In this document: in pieces, positions 1 to 7,155 of the stretch
How the letters are laid out: every line of letters starts with the position of its first letter
Numbering within the stretch: position 1 is the stretch's first letter
From: CAZCZR01 sp964503455
GTDB lineage: Bacteria; Bacillota; Clostridia; UBA1381
DNA: 31,598 nt
Direction: 5' to 3'
Assembly (NCBI GenBank): GCA_964503455.1
Contig: CAZCZR010000012.1
Location: 1-31,598, forward strand
Notes under the pieces: model-generated
Databases searched by the model: none
The model's input: the letters and a program-made list of their open reading frames with translations, nothing else
Told to the model about the DNA's origin: nothing
Translations under genes and position numbers: made by a program

Positions 1-70
1 TTTTAAACAGCTCCTTGTTCTTTTGTTATATGATCGCGGCAGACCGGATGTATGCCCGCCTGCGTTGGAA

Positions 71-1588
71 TTACAGGTTCTTTACGCTTCTCAAAGCGAT
101 AGCCAGAGCCTGCTCGCGCGTAGCGTTGCCTTCCTCGCTGCCTTCCGTCTTGTAAGGAGCGAAGTTGTTGTCGCCTACGCCGTTGATCACGCCGCTGCCC
201 GCCATGAAGTAAACGGCTTCCTTAGCGTAATCCGAAATCATAGCGTCGTCAGCGAAGGGAGCAGCTTCCGCCGATGCCTTTACGGGATAGTCAGCGTCGG
301 TTGCCAGAGTCCATTCGGGGAACGAAGCTTTTTTGTAAGCTCTTGTGAGCATTGCCGCCACCTGTTCGCGGGAGATAAGCTCCTCCGGCTCAAATTCGGT
401 GTCTGTCGTGCCCATTGTGATGTTGAGAGCATATGCCTTCAGGATCTCATCTCTGCAGGTGCTCTTTGTAATATCCGTAAACGGATTCTCGGCAGCCGGT
501 TCAGCCGTCTTAGCCGAGAGATTCTCGTAAAGCTTTACAGCGATAGCCGCAAACTCCGCGCGTGTAACGTCCTTTGTGAGATCCTCCGCAACAAGCACCT
601 CGGGAACGAGATTTTCCTTGTATGCTTCTTCAAGCTCTGCCGCTGCCCAATCGGAAGCTACCGAGTTAAAGCTTGTAAGAACCTGACCTTCTCCGGGCTG
701 AGCCACGGGAGCCTTTGTGGGAGCTTCTGTCGGAGCTTCTGTGGGAGCTTCCGTAGGAGCTGCTGTGGGAGCCGCTGTCGGTTCGGGAGTTGCCGTAGGC
801 TCGGGTGAAGGAGTAGCCTCAGGGAGAAAATCTTTCTTTTCAGCCGCGGGAGTAGCGTCCTTAGCGCCGTCAGCCGTCTTGTAAACAACAAGGTTGTCCA
901 TGCTTACGGTCGGATATCCGAGACGGTGAGTAGCCGATTTTTCAGCATCGCCCATAGCGCCCGTGTCCATGAAATGGATGGTCGAAAGCTGTGTGTCGGT
1001 GCCTTTAAGCGTTTCCTTGCCGTTGACATAGAGAACCGATGTGCCGTCCGCCTTTATGACGTACTTAAACGTTGCCCAATCGCCCTCATTGATGCCTGCG
1101 CCCGCAGCGTTTACGGCGAGGTTTTCGATCATCATTTCGCTCATAAACGTGATGCCGCTGTCAGCCGACGCGGGGTCGAACTTGACGTCAAAGGATACAA
1201 CAAGGTCTTTGCCCTCTTCGGGAGTGTATGTTTCGTTGAACTTGATGAACGCGCCTCTGCCTTGGTTCGAGAAACGCGAGATAGTCGTCATAATGTACTT
1301 GTCCGAGCCTTTTCTGTCCTTGATCTGGTAATATGACGAGTCATCGCCGCTGGATCTGGTGCAGGTGTAAAGCGTCATGCCGTCAATCCTTGTAAAGGTC
1401 TCTGATGAAGCCTGGCTGTGTACAATGGTATCGCCTATATCATCGTTGATCTTTTCGGTAATGTTTGTGTAGCCGTCGAAGCTGTCCGACAGCAGCACCT
1501 CGGCGTCGGCAGCGTTTACGGACATAAATCCTATCGAGCCGGCAGCTACCGACAACGCCAATACCGCGCCTAAAAATCTTTTCTTCAT
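71..1588 (-). CDS. Secreted S-layer-homology (SLH) domain protein
   Basis: 505 residues. A Sec signal peptide is seen at residues 1 to about 26 (MKKRFLGAVLALSVAAG, likely cut after VNA). Residues about 30-240 form a beta-rich region resembling LamG/concanavalin-like domains (SDSFDGY near the start, MDNLVVYK near the end). Residues 258-293 are a Pro/Thr/Glu/Ala linker (PTEAPTEAPTEAP). Residues about 308-505 carry SLH-type repeats (DVTRAEFAAIAVKLYENL, SREQVAAMLTRAYKK, TREQALAIALRSV). SLH domains normally hold proteins to secondary cell-wall polymers, so this is probably a surface protein whose N-terminal domain binds a ligand or glycan; the ligand is unknown. AAGGAGG lies at 1598-1604, ahead of the ATG. 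It has its own promoter and appears monocistronic. Confidence 0.85.
   Translation of the reverse strand: MKKRFLGAVLALSVAAGSIGFMSVNAADAEVLLSDSFDGYTNITEKINDDIGDTIVHSQASSETFTRIDGMTLYTCTRSSGDDSSYYQIKDRKGSDKYIMTTISRFSNQGRGAFIKFNETYTPEEGKDLVVSFDVKFDPASADSGITFMSEMMIENLAVNAAGAGINEGDWATFKYVIKADGTSVLYVNGKETLKGTDTQLSTIHFMDTGAMGDAEKSATHRLGYPTVSMDNLVVYKTADGAKDATPAAEKKDFLPEATPSPEPTATPEPTAAPTAAPTEAPTEAPTEAPTKAPVAQPGEGQVLTSFNSVASDWAAAELEEAYKENLVPEVLVAEDLTKDVTRAEFAAIAVKLYENLSAKTAEPAAENPFTDITKSTCRDEILKAYALNITMGTTDTEFEPEELISREQVAAMLTRAYKKASFPEWTLATDADYPVKASAEAAPFADDAMISDYAKEAVYFMAGSGVINGVGDNNFAPYKTEGSEEGNATREQALAIALRSVKNL
710..817 (-). repeat. Low-complexity Pro/Thr/Glu/Ala linker repeat in the SLH protein
   Basis: Tandem imperfect 12-15 bp units encode runs of APTE/PTA between the N-terminal domain and the SLH repeats. 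It is a flexible extracellular linker of a kind common in clostridial surface proteins, and is prone to length change by slippage. Confidence 0.8.
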
Positions 1589-1624
1589 TGAAAAAAACCT
1601 CCTTGGTTATATTTTTATATGTAT

Positions 1625-1653
1625 ACTATATCATAATAAATCGCGATTGTCAA
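1625..1653 (-). promoter_or_regulatory. Sigma-A promoter of the SLH gene
   Basis: On the minus strand TTGACA (1648-1653) is followed after 17 nt by TATAGT (1625-1630), about 40 nt upstream of the start codon. The -35 is a perfect consensus. Confidence 0.75.
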
Positions 1654-1690
1654 TGAATTTTTGCGTATTTGCGCAAATCAAAAATGTTCG

Positions 1691-1722
1691 CATAAAATCC
1701 CCTCTTGTTTTAAAAAGGGGAG
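1691..1722 (-). terminator. Weak terminator after the stalk-domain protein gene
   Basis: On the minus strand a 6-bp stem TCCCCT/AGGGGA (1716-1721 with 1698-1703) is followed by TTTTAT. The stem is short, so termination may be partial. Confidence 0.4.
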
Positions 1723-1732
1723 GTTTTACGGT

Positions 1733-2182
1733 TTATTCGTCCGTTGTAATGATAACGGTGCTTGTAGATTCGTCCCAGTCTACCTTTTCGCCGAGAGCCT
1801 CTATGACGAATCTCAGCGGCACAAAGGTCCTGTCGCCGACAAGCTTCGCCGGTACGTCAAGCGCGAACTCGGTTTCGTTGATGAACGCGGTCGTTCCTAT
1901 CTGAAGCGTCACATATGTGGTTTCTCCGTCCTTGGTGCGCGACGCGAAAACGGTCTGCTTTTCATCGTCCCAATACACACTCGCGCCCACAGCCTCGAAT
2001 ATGCCTCTCATGGGAACAAGAGTCCTGCCGTTTTCGATAAACGCGCTCTCGTCAAAGGCGAGAGCCTCGCCGTTCAGGGTGACTGTAGCAAGCTCCTTTT
2101 CCTCCGTACTCTCCGCCGCAAGCGCCGACGCGCCCGCCGTAAGCGCCGCAGCCGCGAGTAATGCCGCAATTATTTTTTTCAT
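1733..2182 (-). CDS. Secreted copper-amine-oxidase N-terminal (stalk) domain protein
   Basis: 149 residues: a signal peptide (MKKIIAALLAAAALTAGASA, cut near residue 22) and then essentially one copper amine oxidase N-terminal-like domain. Its two half-repeats are visible: ENGRTLVPMRGIFEAVGASV with VYWDDEKQTV, and GDRTFVPLRFVIEALGEKV with VDWDESTSTVIIT. In clostridia this domain is an extracellular binding module and does not imply an amine oxidase; no catalytic domain is present. GGAGG (2193-2197) lies 10 nt before the ATG. It is divergent from the transporter gene and co-directional with the SLH gene, but each has its own promoter. Exact role unknown. Confidence 0.85.
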   Translation of the reverse strand: MKKIIAALLAAAALTAGASALAAESTEEKELATVTLNGEALAFDESAFIENGRTLVPMRGIFEAVGASVYWDDEKQTVFASRTKDGETTYVTLQIGTTAFINETEFALDVPAKLVGDRTFVPLRFVIEALGEKVDWDESTSTVIITTDE

Positions 2183-2244
2183 TGTATTTATTCCTCCGGT
2201 TCTTTCAAAAATTACAGTTTATATTATTAGTTATACTTTATATT

Positions 2245-2273
2245 ATTATATCATCTGCCGCGCTTTACGGCAA
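2245..2273 (-). promoter_or_regulatory. Promoter of the stalk-domain protein gene
   Basis: On the minus strand TTGCCG (2268-2273) and TATAAT (2245-2250) are separated by 17 nt. Confidence 0.65.
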
Positions 2274-2366
2274 GTGGCAATTTGCACAAATACGTTTTGC
2301 CGCTGTTGTACAAGTTGTTTCTTTTTGGATTTTTGCTAAATGACGGTTAATTTCCCGTTTCGGTTC

Positions 2367-2395
2367 TTGACGTTTCGGATATAATATGATAAAAT
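2367..2395 (+). promoter_or_regulatory. Promoter of the NSS transporter gene
   Basis: TTGACG (2367-2372) and TAAAAT (2390-2395) are separated by 17 nt, about 43 nt before the start codon. Confidence 0.7.
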
Positions 2396-2437
2396 GGAGA
2401 AAATATTCAAAAAAACAGATGAAAAGGATGGGAACAA

Positions 2438-3799
2438 ATGGAAAACAAACACTCTATCAGCAAGTTCACGGGCGGACTGGGCTTTGTGCTGGCGGCGTCC
2501 GGCTCGGCTGTGGGACTGGGAAACATATGGCGGTTTCCGTATCTCGCGGCGAAATACGGCGGCGGTATATTCCTGCTTACGTACCTGATACTCGTATTCA
2601 CCTTCGGCTTCTCGCTAATGACGCTTGAGATAGCTCTCGGCAGAAAGAACAGCGCCTCTCCTCTGACGGCGTTCGCCTCTTTCGGGAAAAAGTACGCCTT
2701 CATCGGCTGGATACCGTTTATAGTTCCGGTTATCATACTTCCGTACTACTGCGTTATAGGCGGCTGGGTAACGAGGTATCTTGTTGAGTACATTGCTCAA
2801 AACGGTGCGGAGCTTGCCTCGGACAGCTTTTTCAGCGCCATGGTGTCGGCGCCGATATCGCCGCTTGTATATACGGCGGTCTTTCTGGGGCTTACGGGCG
2901 CGGTGCTGTTTCAGGGCGTGCAAAAGGGCATCGAGCGTTTCAGCAAGGTGCTTATGCCGCTTTTGATACTGCTTTCGATAATAATAACGATCTACTCCGT
3001 AACGCTTCCCGGCGCGTGGGAGGGCGTAAAGTACTTCTTTATACCCCACTTTGACCGGTTCTCGCCCACAACGGTGCTGGCGGCTTTGGGGCAGATGTTT
3101 TTCTCGCTGTCTATAGCTATGGGCATTATGATAACATACGGCTCGTATCTGCCTAAAAGCGAGAACATCGAAAAATGCGTCGGCACCATAGAAATCTTCG
3201 ACACGCTTGTCGCCGTGCTTGCCGGACTTATGACCATACCCGCGGTATTCGCTTTCTCCGGCGGGGATCCCGATGCGCTTCAGACGGGACCGAGTATGCT
3301 GTTCCGCACTCTGCCGAAGGTGTTCGGCTCAATGACCGGCGGCGGCATTTTCGGAATAATCTTCTTCGTTCTGGTATTCATAGCGGTGCTTACATCGTCA
3401 ATATCCGTCATGGAAACCATAGTGTCAAATCTGGTGGACAAATTTAAAATGGGCAGACGAAAGGCGATAATACTTGTATTCGCGGTATCGATGCTCTTGG
3501 CGTTCCCCGCGTCGCTGGGCTACGGACTGTGGGACGGCGTGACGCTTTTCGGCATGGCTATACTTGACTTTATGGACTTTTTGACAAACTCCGTGCTGAT
3601 GCCTGTGGGCGCGCTGCTGACCTGCGTGTTTATCGGCTGGGTCGCCGGCACAAAGACTATTGCCGACGAGGTAAAGCTCTCGTCGGATTTCAAGAGAGAA
3701 AAGCTGTTTAACGTTATGGTGAAATACATCGCGCCGATTCTTGTGGCGGCAGTGCTTATCACCTCCACGCTTCAGTCCGTGGGCGTGCTTACCATATAA
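2438..3799 (+). CDS. Sodium-dependent transporter, NSS/SNF family
   Basis: 453 residues and strongly hydrophobic, with about 11-12 predicted membrane segments, matching bacterial neurotransmitter:sodium symporters (MhsT/TnaT/LeuT type). The N-terminal signature is clear: GGLGFVLAASGSAVGLGNIW, then RFPYLAAKYGGG, which carries the unwound first membrane helix and sodium-site residues. Family members import amino acids with sodium; the substrate cannot be read from sequence. The start is the ATG behind AAAGGATGGG. It is a single-gene unit with its own promoter and a strong hairpin terminator. Confidence 0.92.
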   Translation: MENKHSISKFTGGLGFVLAASGSAVGLGNIWRFPYLAAKYGGGIFLLTYLILVFTFGFSLMTLEIALGRKNSASPLTAFASFGKKYAFIGWIPFIVPVIILPYYCVIGGWVTRYLVEYIAQNGAELASDSFFSAMVSAPISPLVYTAVFLGLTGAVLFQGVQKGIERFSKVLMPLLILLSIIITIYSVTLPGAWEGVKYFFIPHFDRFSPTTVLAALGQMFFSLSIAMGIMITYGSYLPKSENIEKCVGTIEIFDTLVAVLAGLMTIPAVFAFSGGDPDALQTGPSMLFRTLPKVFGSMTGGGIFGIIFFVLVFIAVLTSSISVMETIVSNLVDKFKMGRRKAIILVFAVSMLLAFPASLGYGLWDGVTLFGMAILDFMDFLTNSVLMPVGALLTCVFIGWVAGTKTIADEVKLSSDFKREKLFNVMVKYIAPILVAAVLITSTLQSVGVLTI

Positions 3800-3823
3800 G
3801 CGCCCCGCATAAAAACCGTATGC

Positions 3824-3879
3824 AAAACCGGTCCCCGAAAGCCGCGCCCGAAGCCTCGCCGGCAGGGGACCGGTTTTTT
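3824..3879 (+). terminator. Rho-independent terminator of the NSS transporter gene
   Basis: A 13-bp perfect stem, AAAACCGGTCCCC (3824-3836) with GGGGACCGGTTTT (3865-3877), runs straight into a T tract. The 28-nt loop is GC-rich and may fold further. Confidence 0.85.
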
Positions 3880-3909
3880 GCCGGAATAATAAAAATTTTT
3901 AAATTAGTA

Positions 3910-3938
3910 TTGACAATTTAGGTTAGTTGTGGTAAACT
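3910..3938 (+). promoter_or_regulatory. Promoter of the DUF2325 gene
   Basis: TTGACA (3910-3915) and TAAACT (3933-3938) are separated by 17 nt. The transcript should start near 3945, leaving a leader of about 130 nt. Confidence 0.7.
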
Positions 3939-3966
3939 GTTAAACGTAAATTAGTTGCAACTAACC
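3917..3966. promoter_or_regulatory. Palindromic operator, possibly for a DtxR-family metal repressor
   Basis: TTAGTTGCAACTAA (3951-3964) is a perfect 14-bp palindrome just downstream of the expected start point. In the spacer, GGTTAGTTG (3921-3929) is the exact inverted copy of CAACTAACC (3958-3966). TTAGGTTAG at 3918-3926 equals the half-site of the known DtxR/IdeR box. Placement over the promoter suggests repression. Assignment to a metal regulator is inference. Confidence 0.5.
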
Positions 3967-4073
3967 AATGTGATGTATTAATTATGGCAGCAGGCAGGCT
4001 GTCGCGCCGTCAGGCGGCGAGGTCACTTATTGAAGCTTTTATAAAATTTCATGGCGATACGGAGGTAGTAATA

Positions 4074-4361
4074 ATGAGCGTTGTCATAGTAGGCGGGCAC
4101 GACAGGATGCAGTGCCAATATAAAGCGATATGCAAAAAATACGGCTGCAAATGCAAGGTGTTTACACAATGTCCGGCTGATTTTAAGAATAAAATAGGCA
4201 CTCCCGATATGGTGATCGTTTTCACAAAAACTGTGGCGCATAAAATGGTGCTTGCCGCAACACAGCAGGCGCAAAAAGCCGGCGCGGCAATTAAGCACTG
4301 CAATTCTTCAAGCGCCTGCGCCTTAAACAAGGCTTTGACGGATTATCTCCGGACGGTATAA
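4074..4361 (+). CDS. DUF2325 family small Cys-rich protein
   Basis: 95 residues starting MSVVIVGGHDRMQ. The ATG at 4074 is chosen because GGAGG (4061-4065) lies 8 nt before it; a longer reading from 3984 lacks such a site and adds no family-like sequence. DUF2325 proteins have a short Rossmann-like start (VVIVGGHD) and unknown biochemistry. Five Cys are near the N-terminal half (MQCQYKAIC, YGCKCKVFTQC) and two more in HCNSSSAC, so metal or redox binding is plausible. My recollection is that such genes often sit near ferrous-iron uptake genes; none is here. The operator upstream hints at metal control. Confidence 0.8.
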   Translation: MSVVIVGGHDRMQCQYKAICKKYGCKCKVFTQCPADFKNKIGTPDMVIVFTKTVAHKMVLAATQQAQKAGAAIKHCNSSSACALNKALTDYLRTV

Positions 4362-4415
4362 TCCTTACGAACGCGTTAGCGGCAGCTAATCGAAATGAAA
4401 GGTTTGAAACGGCAC

Positions 4416-4455
4416 AAAAACAGAGTATGTTATTTTCGCTCATACTCTGTTTTTT
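4416..4455. terminator. Strong bidirectional terminator between DUF2325 gene and fucosidase
   Basis: Perfect 14-bp inverted repeat, AAAAACAGAGTATG (4416-4429) and CATACTCTGTTTTT (4441-4454), with an 11-nt loop. It has T runs in both directions, so it can end the plus-strand DUF2325 transcript and the long minus-strand run. Confidence 0.88.
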
Positions 4456-4513
4456 GCGCGGAAAATCGAAAGGGCGCAGGAGGCTCTTACGGACCCCGTT
4501 TCCTTTGTTAGGC

Positions 4514-5974
4514 TCAGTCGGTCAGCACCTTAAATACCACGGGCAGATCGCTTTCGACCGTATCCGTTTCGATCGTCATTCCGTATTCGTTTCTGCTCCA
4601 CTTTACGGGCTTATCGCTGCCCAAAAGATTGACCGACTTTACAACGGCGTTAAATATATGCGGCTTTTTCTGAAGCGGCAGCGACTTGATTTTGATTGTG
4701 TTTCTGCCCTTCATGTTCAGGCATATCGCGTAAACGCAGCTTCCGTTTGCGGTAAAGCGTATGTCCTCGCTTGTAAACCGCGTTTCCTCCGCGTCGGTAA
4801 AACCGCCCTCTTTGACCTTTGTTTCTCCCTCCGCCGATACACGCCAAGGCTTTGAAGCGTAAATCGCCTCGCCGTTTACCTTCAGCCAATCGCCGATCGA
4901 AAGCAGGATCCTTTTGTCCTCCTCGGCGATAGCTCCGTCCGGCTTCGGTCCTACGTTTAACAGCATACGTCCGTTTTTGGAAACAATATCCGCCATATCG
5001 CAGATGATCTGTCTTACGGGTTTATATTTGTTGTTTTCGGTATATCCCCACGAGTTTATCGCCGTTGCCGTATCGCTTTGCCATATGTAAGGCTTCGCGT
5101 TCGCGAACTGCGTTCTTTCAACGTCGGGGACAGCCGTCCCGAACGCGAACGCGTCATTCTTGTAATTGATCACGACCTCCTCGCCCCATTCTTCGGCGCG
5201 GTTATAATAATACGCCGCGAATTTGCGCAGATACGGCTTGACGCTGTAGTGCTGAATCCACCAGTCAAAATACATGATTTTAGGTCTGTACCTGTCAACG
5301 ATCTCACAGGTGCGGCACAGCCAATCCTCCAAAAACTCCCGTGTCGGCGCGGGCGAGGACATAACGTCCATATGATCCGGCTCCTCCATTGACGGCCAAT
5401 ACAAGTCGCCGCGCTTTAGAGGCTCTTTTATATCCGAGTCAAACTCCTTGCCGTGTCCCATAAAGAACCAATGCTCGATCCTGTGACTTGACGCGCACGG
5501 CACAAGTCCCTGCCTTTGACATTCCTTTGTCAGCTCTCCGAGTACATCGCGCTTGGGGCCCATTTTCACCGCGTTCCAATCCGATATTCGGCTGTCATAC
5601 ATCTGAAAGCCGTCGTGATGCTCCGCCACGGGCATAACATACTCCGCGCCCGCCCGCTTAAACAGCCCGATCCATTCCTCCGGATCAAACCTTTCGCCCT
5701 TGAACATGGGAATAAAATCCTTGTAGCCGAAGTCCTTATGCGCGCCGTAGGTCTTTATATGATGCTCGTACTCCCTGCTGCCCTGTATGTACATATTCCG
5801 CGAATACCATTCGCTGCCGAACGCGGGGACGGAATATACGCCCCAATGTATGAATATACCGAATTTCGCTTTTTCATACCATCGCGGAACGCGGTACTGC
5901 TGTAATGACTCCCATGTATCCTTATATCTTCCGTGTTCTATTACCTCGTCGATCCGCCGTAAATACTCTTTCAT
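4514..5974 (-). CDS. Alpha-L-fucosidase, glycoside hydrolase family 29
   Basis: 486 residues. GH29 hallmarks: KFGIFIHWGVYSVPAF (residues 37-52), AEHHDGFQMYDS (117-128), and the nucleophile region IMYFDWW with Asp237 as likely nucleophile. MLLNVGPKPDG follows near the end of the barrel and a beta-sandwich region makes up the last 100 or so residues. GH29 enzymes release L-fucose from glycans with retention of configuration. No signal peptide is visible, so it probably acts in the cytoplasm on imported oligosaccharides. It begins 24 nt after cbiC with no terminator between them and lies last in the minus-strand run. AAAGGA precedes the ATG. Linkage preference cannot be told. Confidence 0.9.
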   Translation of the reverse strand: MKEYLRRIDEVIEHGRYKDTWESLQQYRVPRWYEKAKFGIFIHWGVYSVPAFGSEWYSRNMYIQGSREYEHHIKTYGAHKDFGYKDFIPMFKGERFDPEEWIGLFKRAGAEYVMPVAEHHDGFQMYDSRISDWNAVKMGPKRDVLGELTKECQRQGLVPCASSHRIEHWFFMGHGKEFDSDIKEPLKRGDLYWPSMEEPDHMDVMSSPAPTREFLEDWLCRTCEIVDRYRPKIMYFDWWIQHYSVKPYLRKFAAYYYNRAEEWGEEVVINYKNDAFAFGTAVPDVERTQFANAKPYIWQSDTATAINSWGYTENNKYKPVRQIICDMADIVSKNGRMLLNVGPKPDGAIAEEDKRILLSIGDWLKVNGEAIYASKPWRVSAEGETKVKEGGFTDAEETRFTSEDIRFTANGSCVYAICLNMKGRNTIKIKSLPLQKKPHIFNAVVKSVNLLGSDKPVKWSRNEYGMTIETDTVESDLPVVFKVLTD

Positions 5975-5998
5975 ACCGGTAATTCCTTTCTTTGGTTT

Positions 5999-6637
5999 TT
6001 ATATGCCGTATATCAGTGCGTTGCATATTGCCGCCGCTAAGTTGCTGCCGCCTTTTCTGCCCATGGCGGCTATGTACGGTATATCCGTTCGGCGGCATAT
6101 ATCCGTTATCATTTCCTTGGCGGCGACTACGTTTACAAATCCCACCGGAGCCGCGATCACGCCCTTCGGGCGGAAGCCGGCGTCTATAAGCTCATAAAGT
6201 CTGATAAGCGCCGTCGGGGCGTTGCCCGCGGCAAATATCACGTTCCCGTCGGGATAATCGGCGGCGGCCTTGCTCATGCTCGCGGCGGAGCGCGTTGTAC
6301 CCGACAGCCTCGCTTCGCTTGCCACTTCGGGGTCGGCTATATAGCATACGGCGCAGCCGCCAAACGCCGAAAGCCGTTTTTTGTTTATGCCCGACATTGC
6401 CATTGTCGTATCGGTGACGATCACCGCGCCGGAGGCTATCGCGTTTCTTATCCGCGCGACTGCGCCTTCGGAGAAGATCATCGTGTCAAGATAGTCAAAA
6501 TCCGCTGTGGTATGGACGGCGCGCAGCAGAATATCGCGTCTGTCATCCGCCGGCAGACGGTCGCCCGCCTCGGCTGCTATGATTTCAAAGCTGCGCCTTT
6601 CTATCTCGGCGGGGAGCAGCTTTTCAATATTGTGCAT
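5999..6637 (-). CDS. cbiC: Cobalt-precorrin-8 methylmutase
   Basis: 212 residues. It moves the C11 methyl of cobalt-precorrin-8 to C12, giving cobyrinate. Family signatures: VHTTADFDY with the catalytic His42, DTTMAMSGI, and PVGFVNVVAAKE followed by AAMGRKGGSNLAAAICNAL near the C terminus. Length is typical. An AAAGGAG site precedes the ATG. It is the last cobalamin gene of the cluster, 17 nt after cobO, which is unusual because cbiC often comes first in such operons. Confidence 0.95.
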   Translation of the reverse strand: MHNIEKLLPAEIERRSFEIIAAEAGDRLPADDRRDILLRAVHTTADFDYLDTMIFSEGAVARIRNAIASGAVIVTDTTMAMSGINKKRLSAFGGCAVCYIADPEVASEARLSGTTRSAASMSKAAADYPDGNVIFAAGNAPTALIRLYELIDAGFRPKGVIAAPVGFVNVVAAKEMITDICRRTDIPYIAAMGRKGGSNLAAAICNALIYGI

Positions 6638-6654
6638 AACGATCTCCTTTCCCG

Positions 6655-7155
6655 CTACATTTCAACACCCCTGCGCGCGGCGGCGCCGCTGTCAAAGGGA
6701 TGTTTTATCTTCCTTATCTCCGAAACGTAATCCGCCGCCGCCACAAGCTCCGGCGGAGCGTTCCTGCCTGTCATGACGATCTCGGCGGCGGGGAGCGTGA
6801 ACAGCACCTCATCAAGCAGCGACTTATCCAGCGCCCCGTAATTATAAGCGGCGATCACCTCGTCAAGCACGATCATATCCTCCGCGCGGCGGAGAGCGTC
6901 CGTCAAAAAGGCGTTGTGCTGAACGTATACCGCCTCTCTTTCATCGGCGGACATCGCCTTATAAAAGCCGTAATCGCGCGAAAGGCTTTTTACCGCGATA
7001 TTGTCAAACATATCAAGCGACGCAAGCTCGCAGCTGTGGCGTCCCTTTAAAAAGCGGTAAATGTACGCGTTTTTGCCGCCGCCTATCCATCTGAGCGCAA
7101 GACCCAGAGCCGCAGTCGTTTTCCCCTTGCCGTCGCCGGTGTATATGTGGATCAT
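6655..7155 (-). CDS. cobO: Cob(I)yrinic acid a,c-diamide adenosyltransferase
   Basis: 166 residues, CobA/CobO/BtuR type. It transfers the 5'-deoxyadenosyl group from ATP to cob(I)alamin or corrinoid precursors. The P-loop TGDGKGKTTAALGLALR begins at residue 6, MIVLDEVIAAYNYG is the Walker-B-like segment, and TGRNAPPEL follows. The family is about 170-200 residues, so this is a compact member. Its ATG overlaps the cbiP stop as ATGA, and GGAGG lies 7 nt upstream, which indicates coupled translation. Confidence 0.93.
   Translation of the reverse strand: MIHIYTGDGKGKTTAALGLALRWIGGGKNAYIYRFLKGRHSCELASLDMFDNIAVKSLSRDYGFYKAMSADEREAVYVQHNAFLTDALRRAEDMIVLDEVIAAYNYGALDKSLLDEVLFTLPAAEIVMTGRNAPPELVAAADYVSEIRKIKHPFDSGAAARRGVEM

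Noticed and set aside
23..808. Plus-strand open frame of 261 codons opposite the SLH gene
   Set aside because: Ser/Cys/Arg-rich translation opposite a gene with signal peptide and SLH repeats; no promoter or ribosome site.
710..817. Tandem repeats considered as a CRISPR array or VNTR outside genes
   Set aside because: Units are 12-15 bp, in frame, with no spacers; they encode a Pro/Thr-rich linker.
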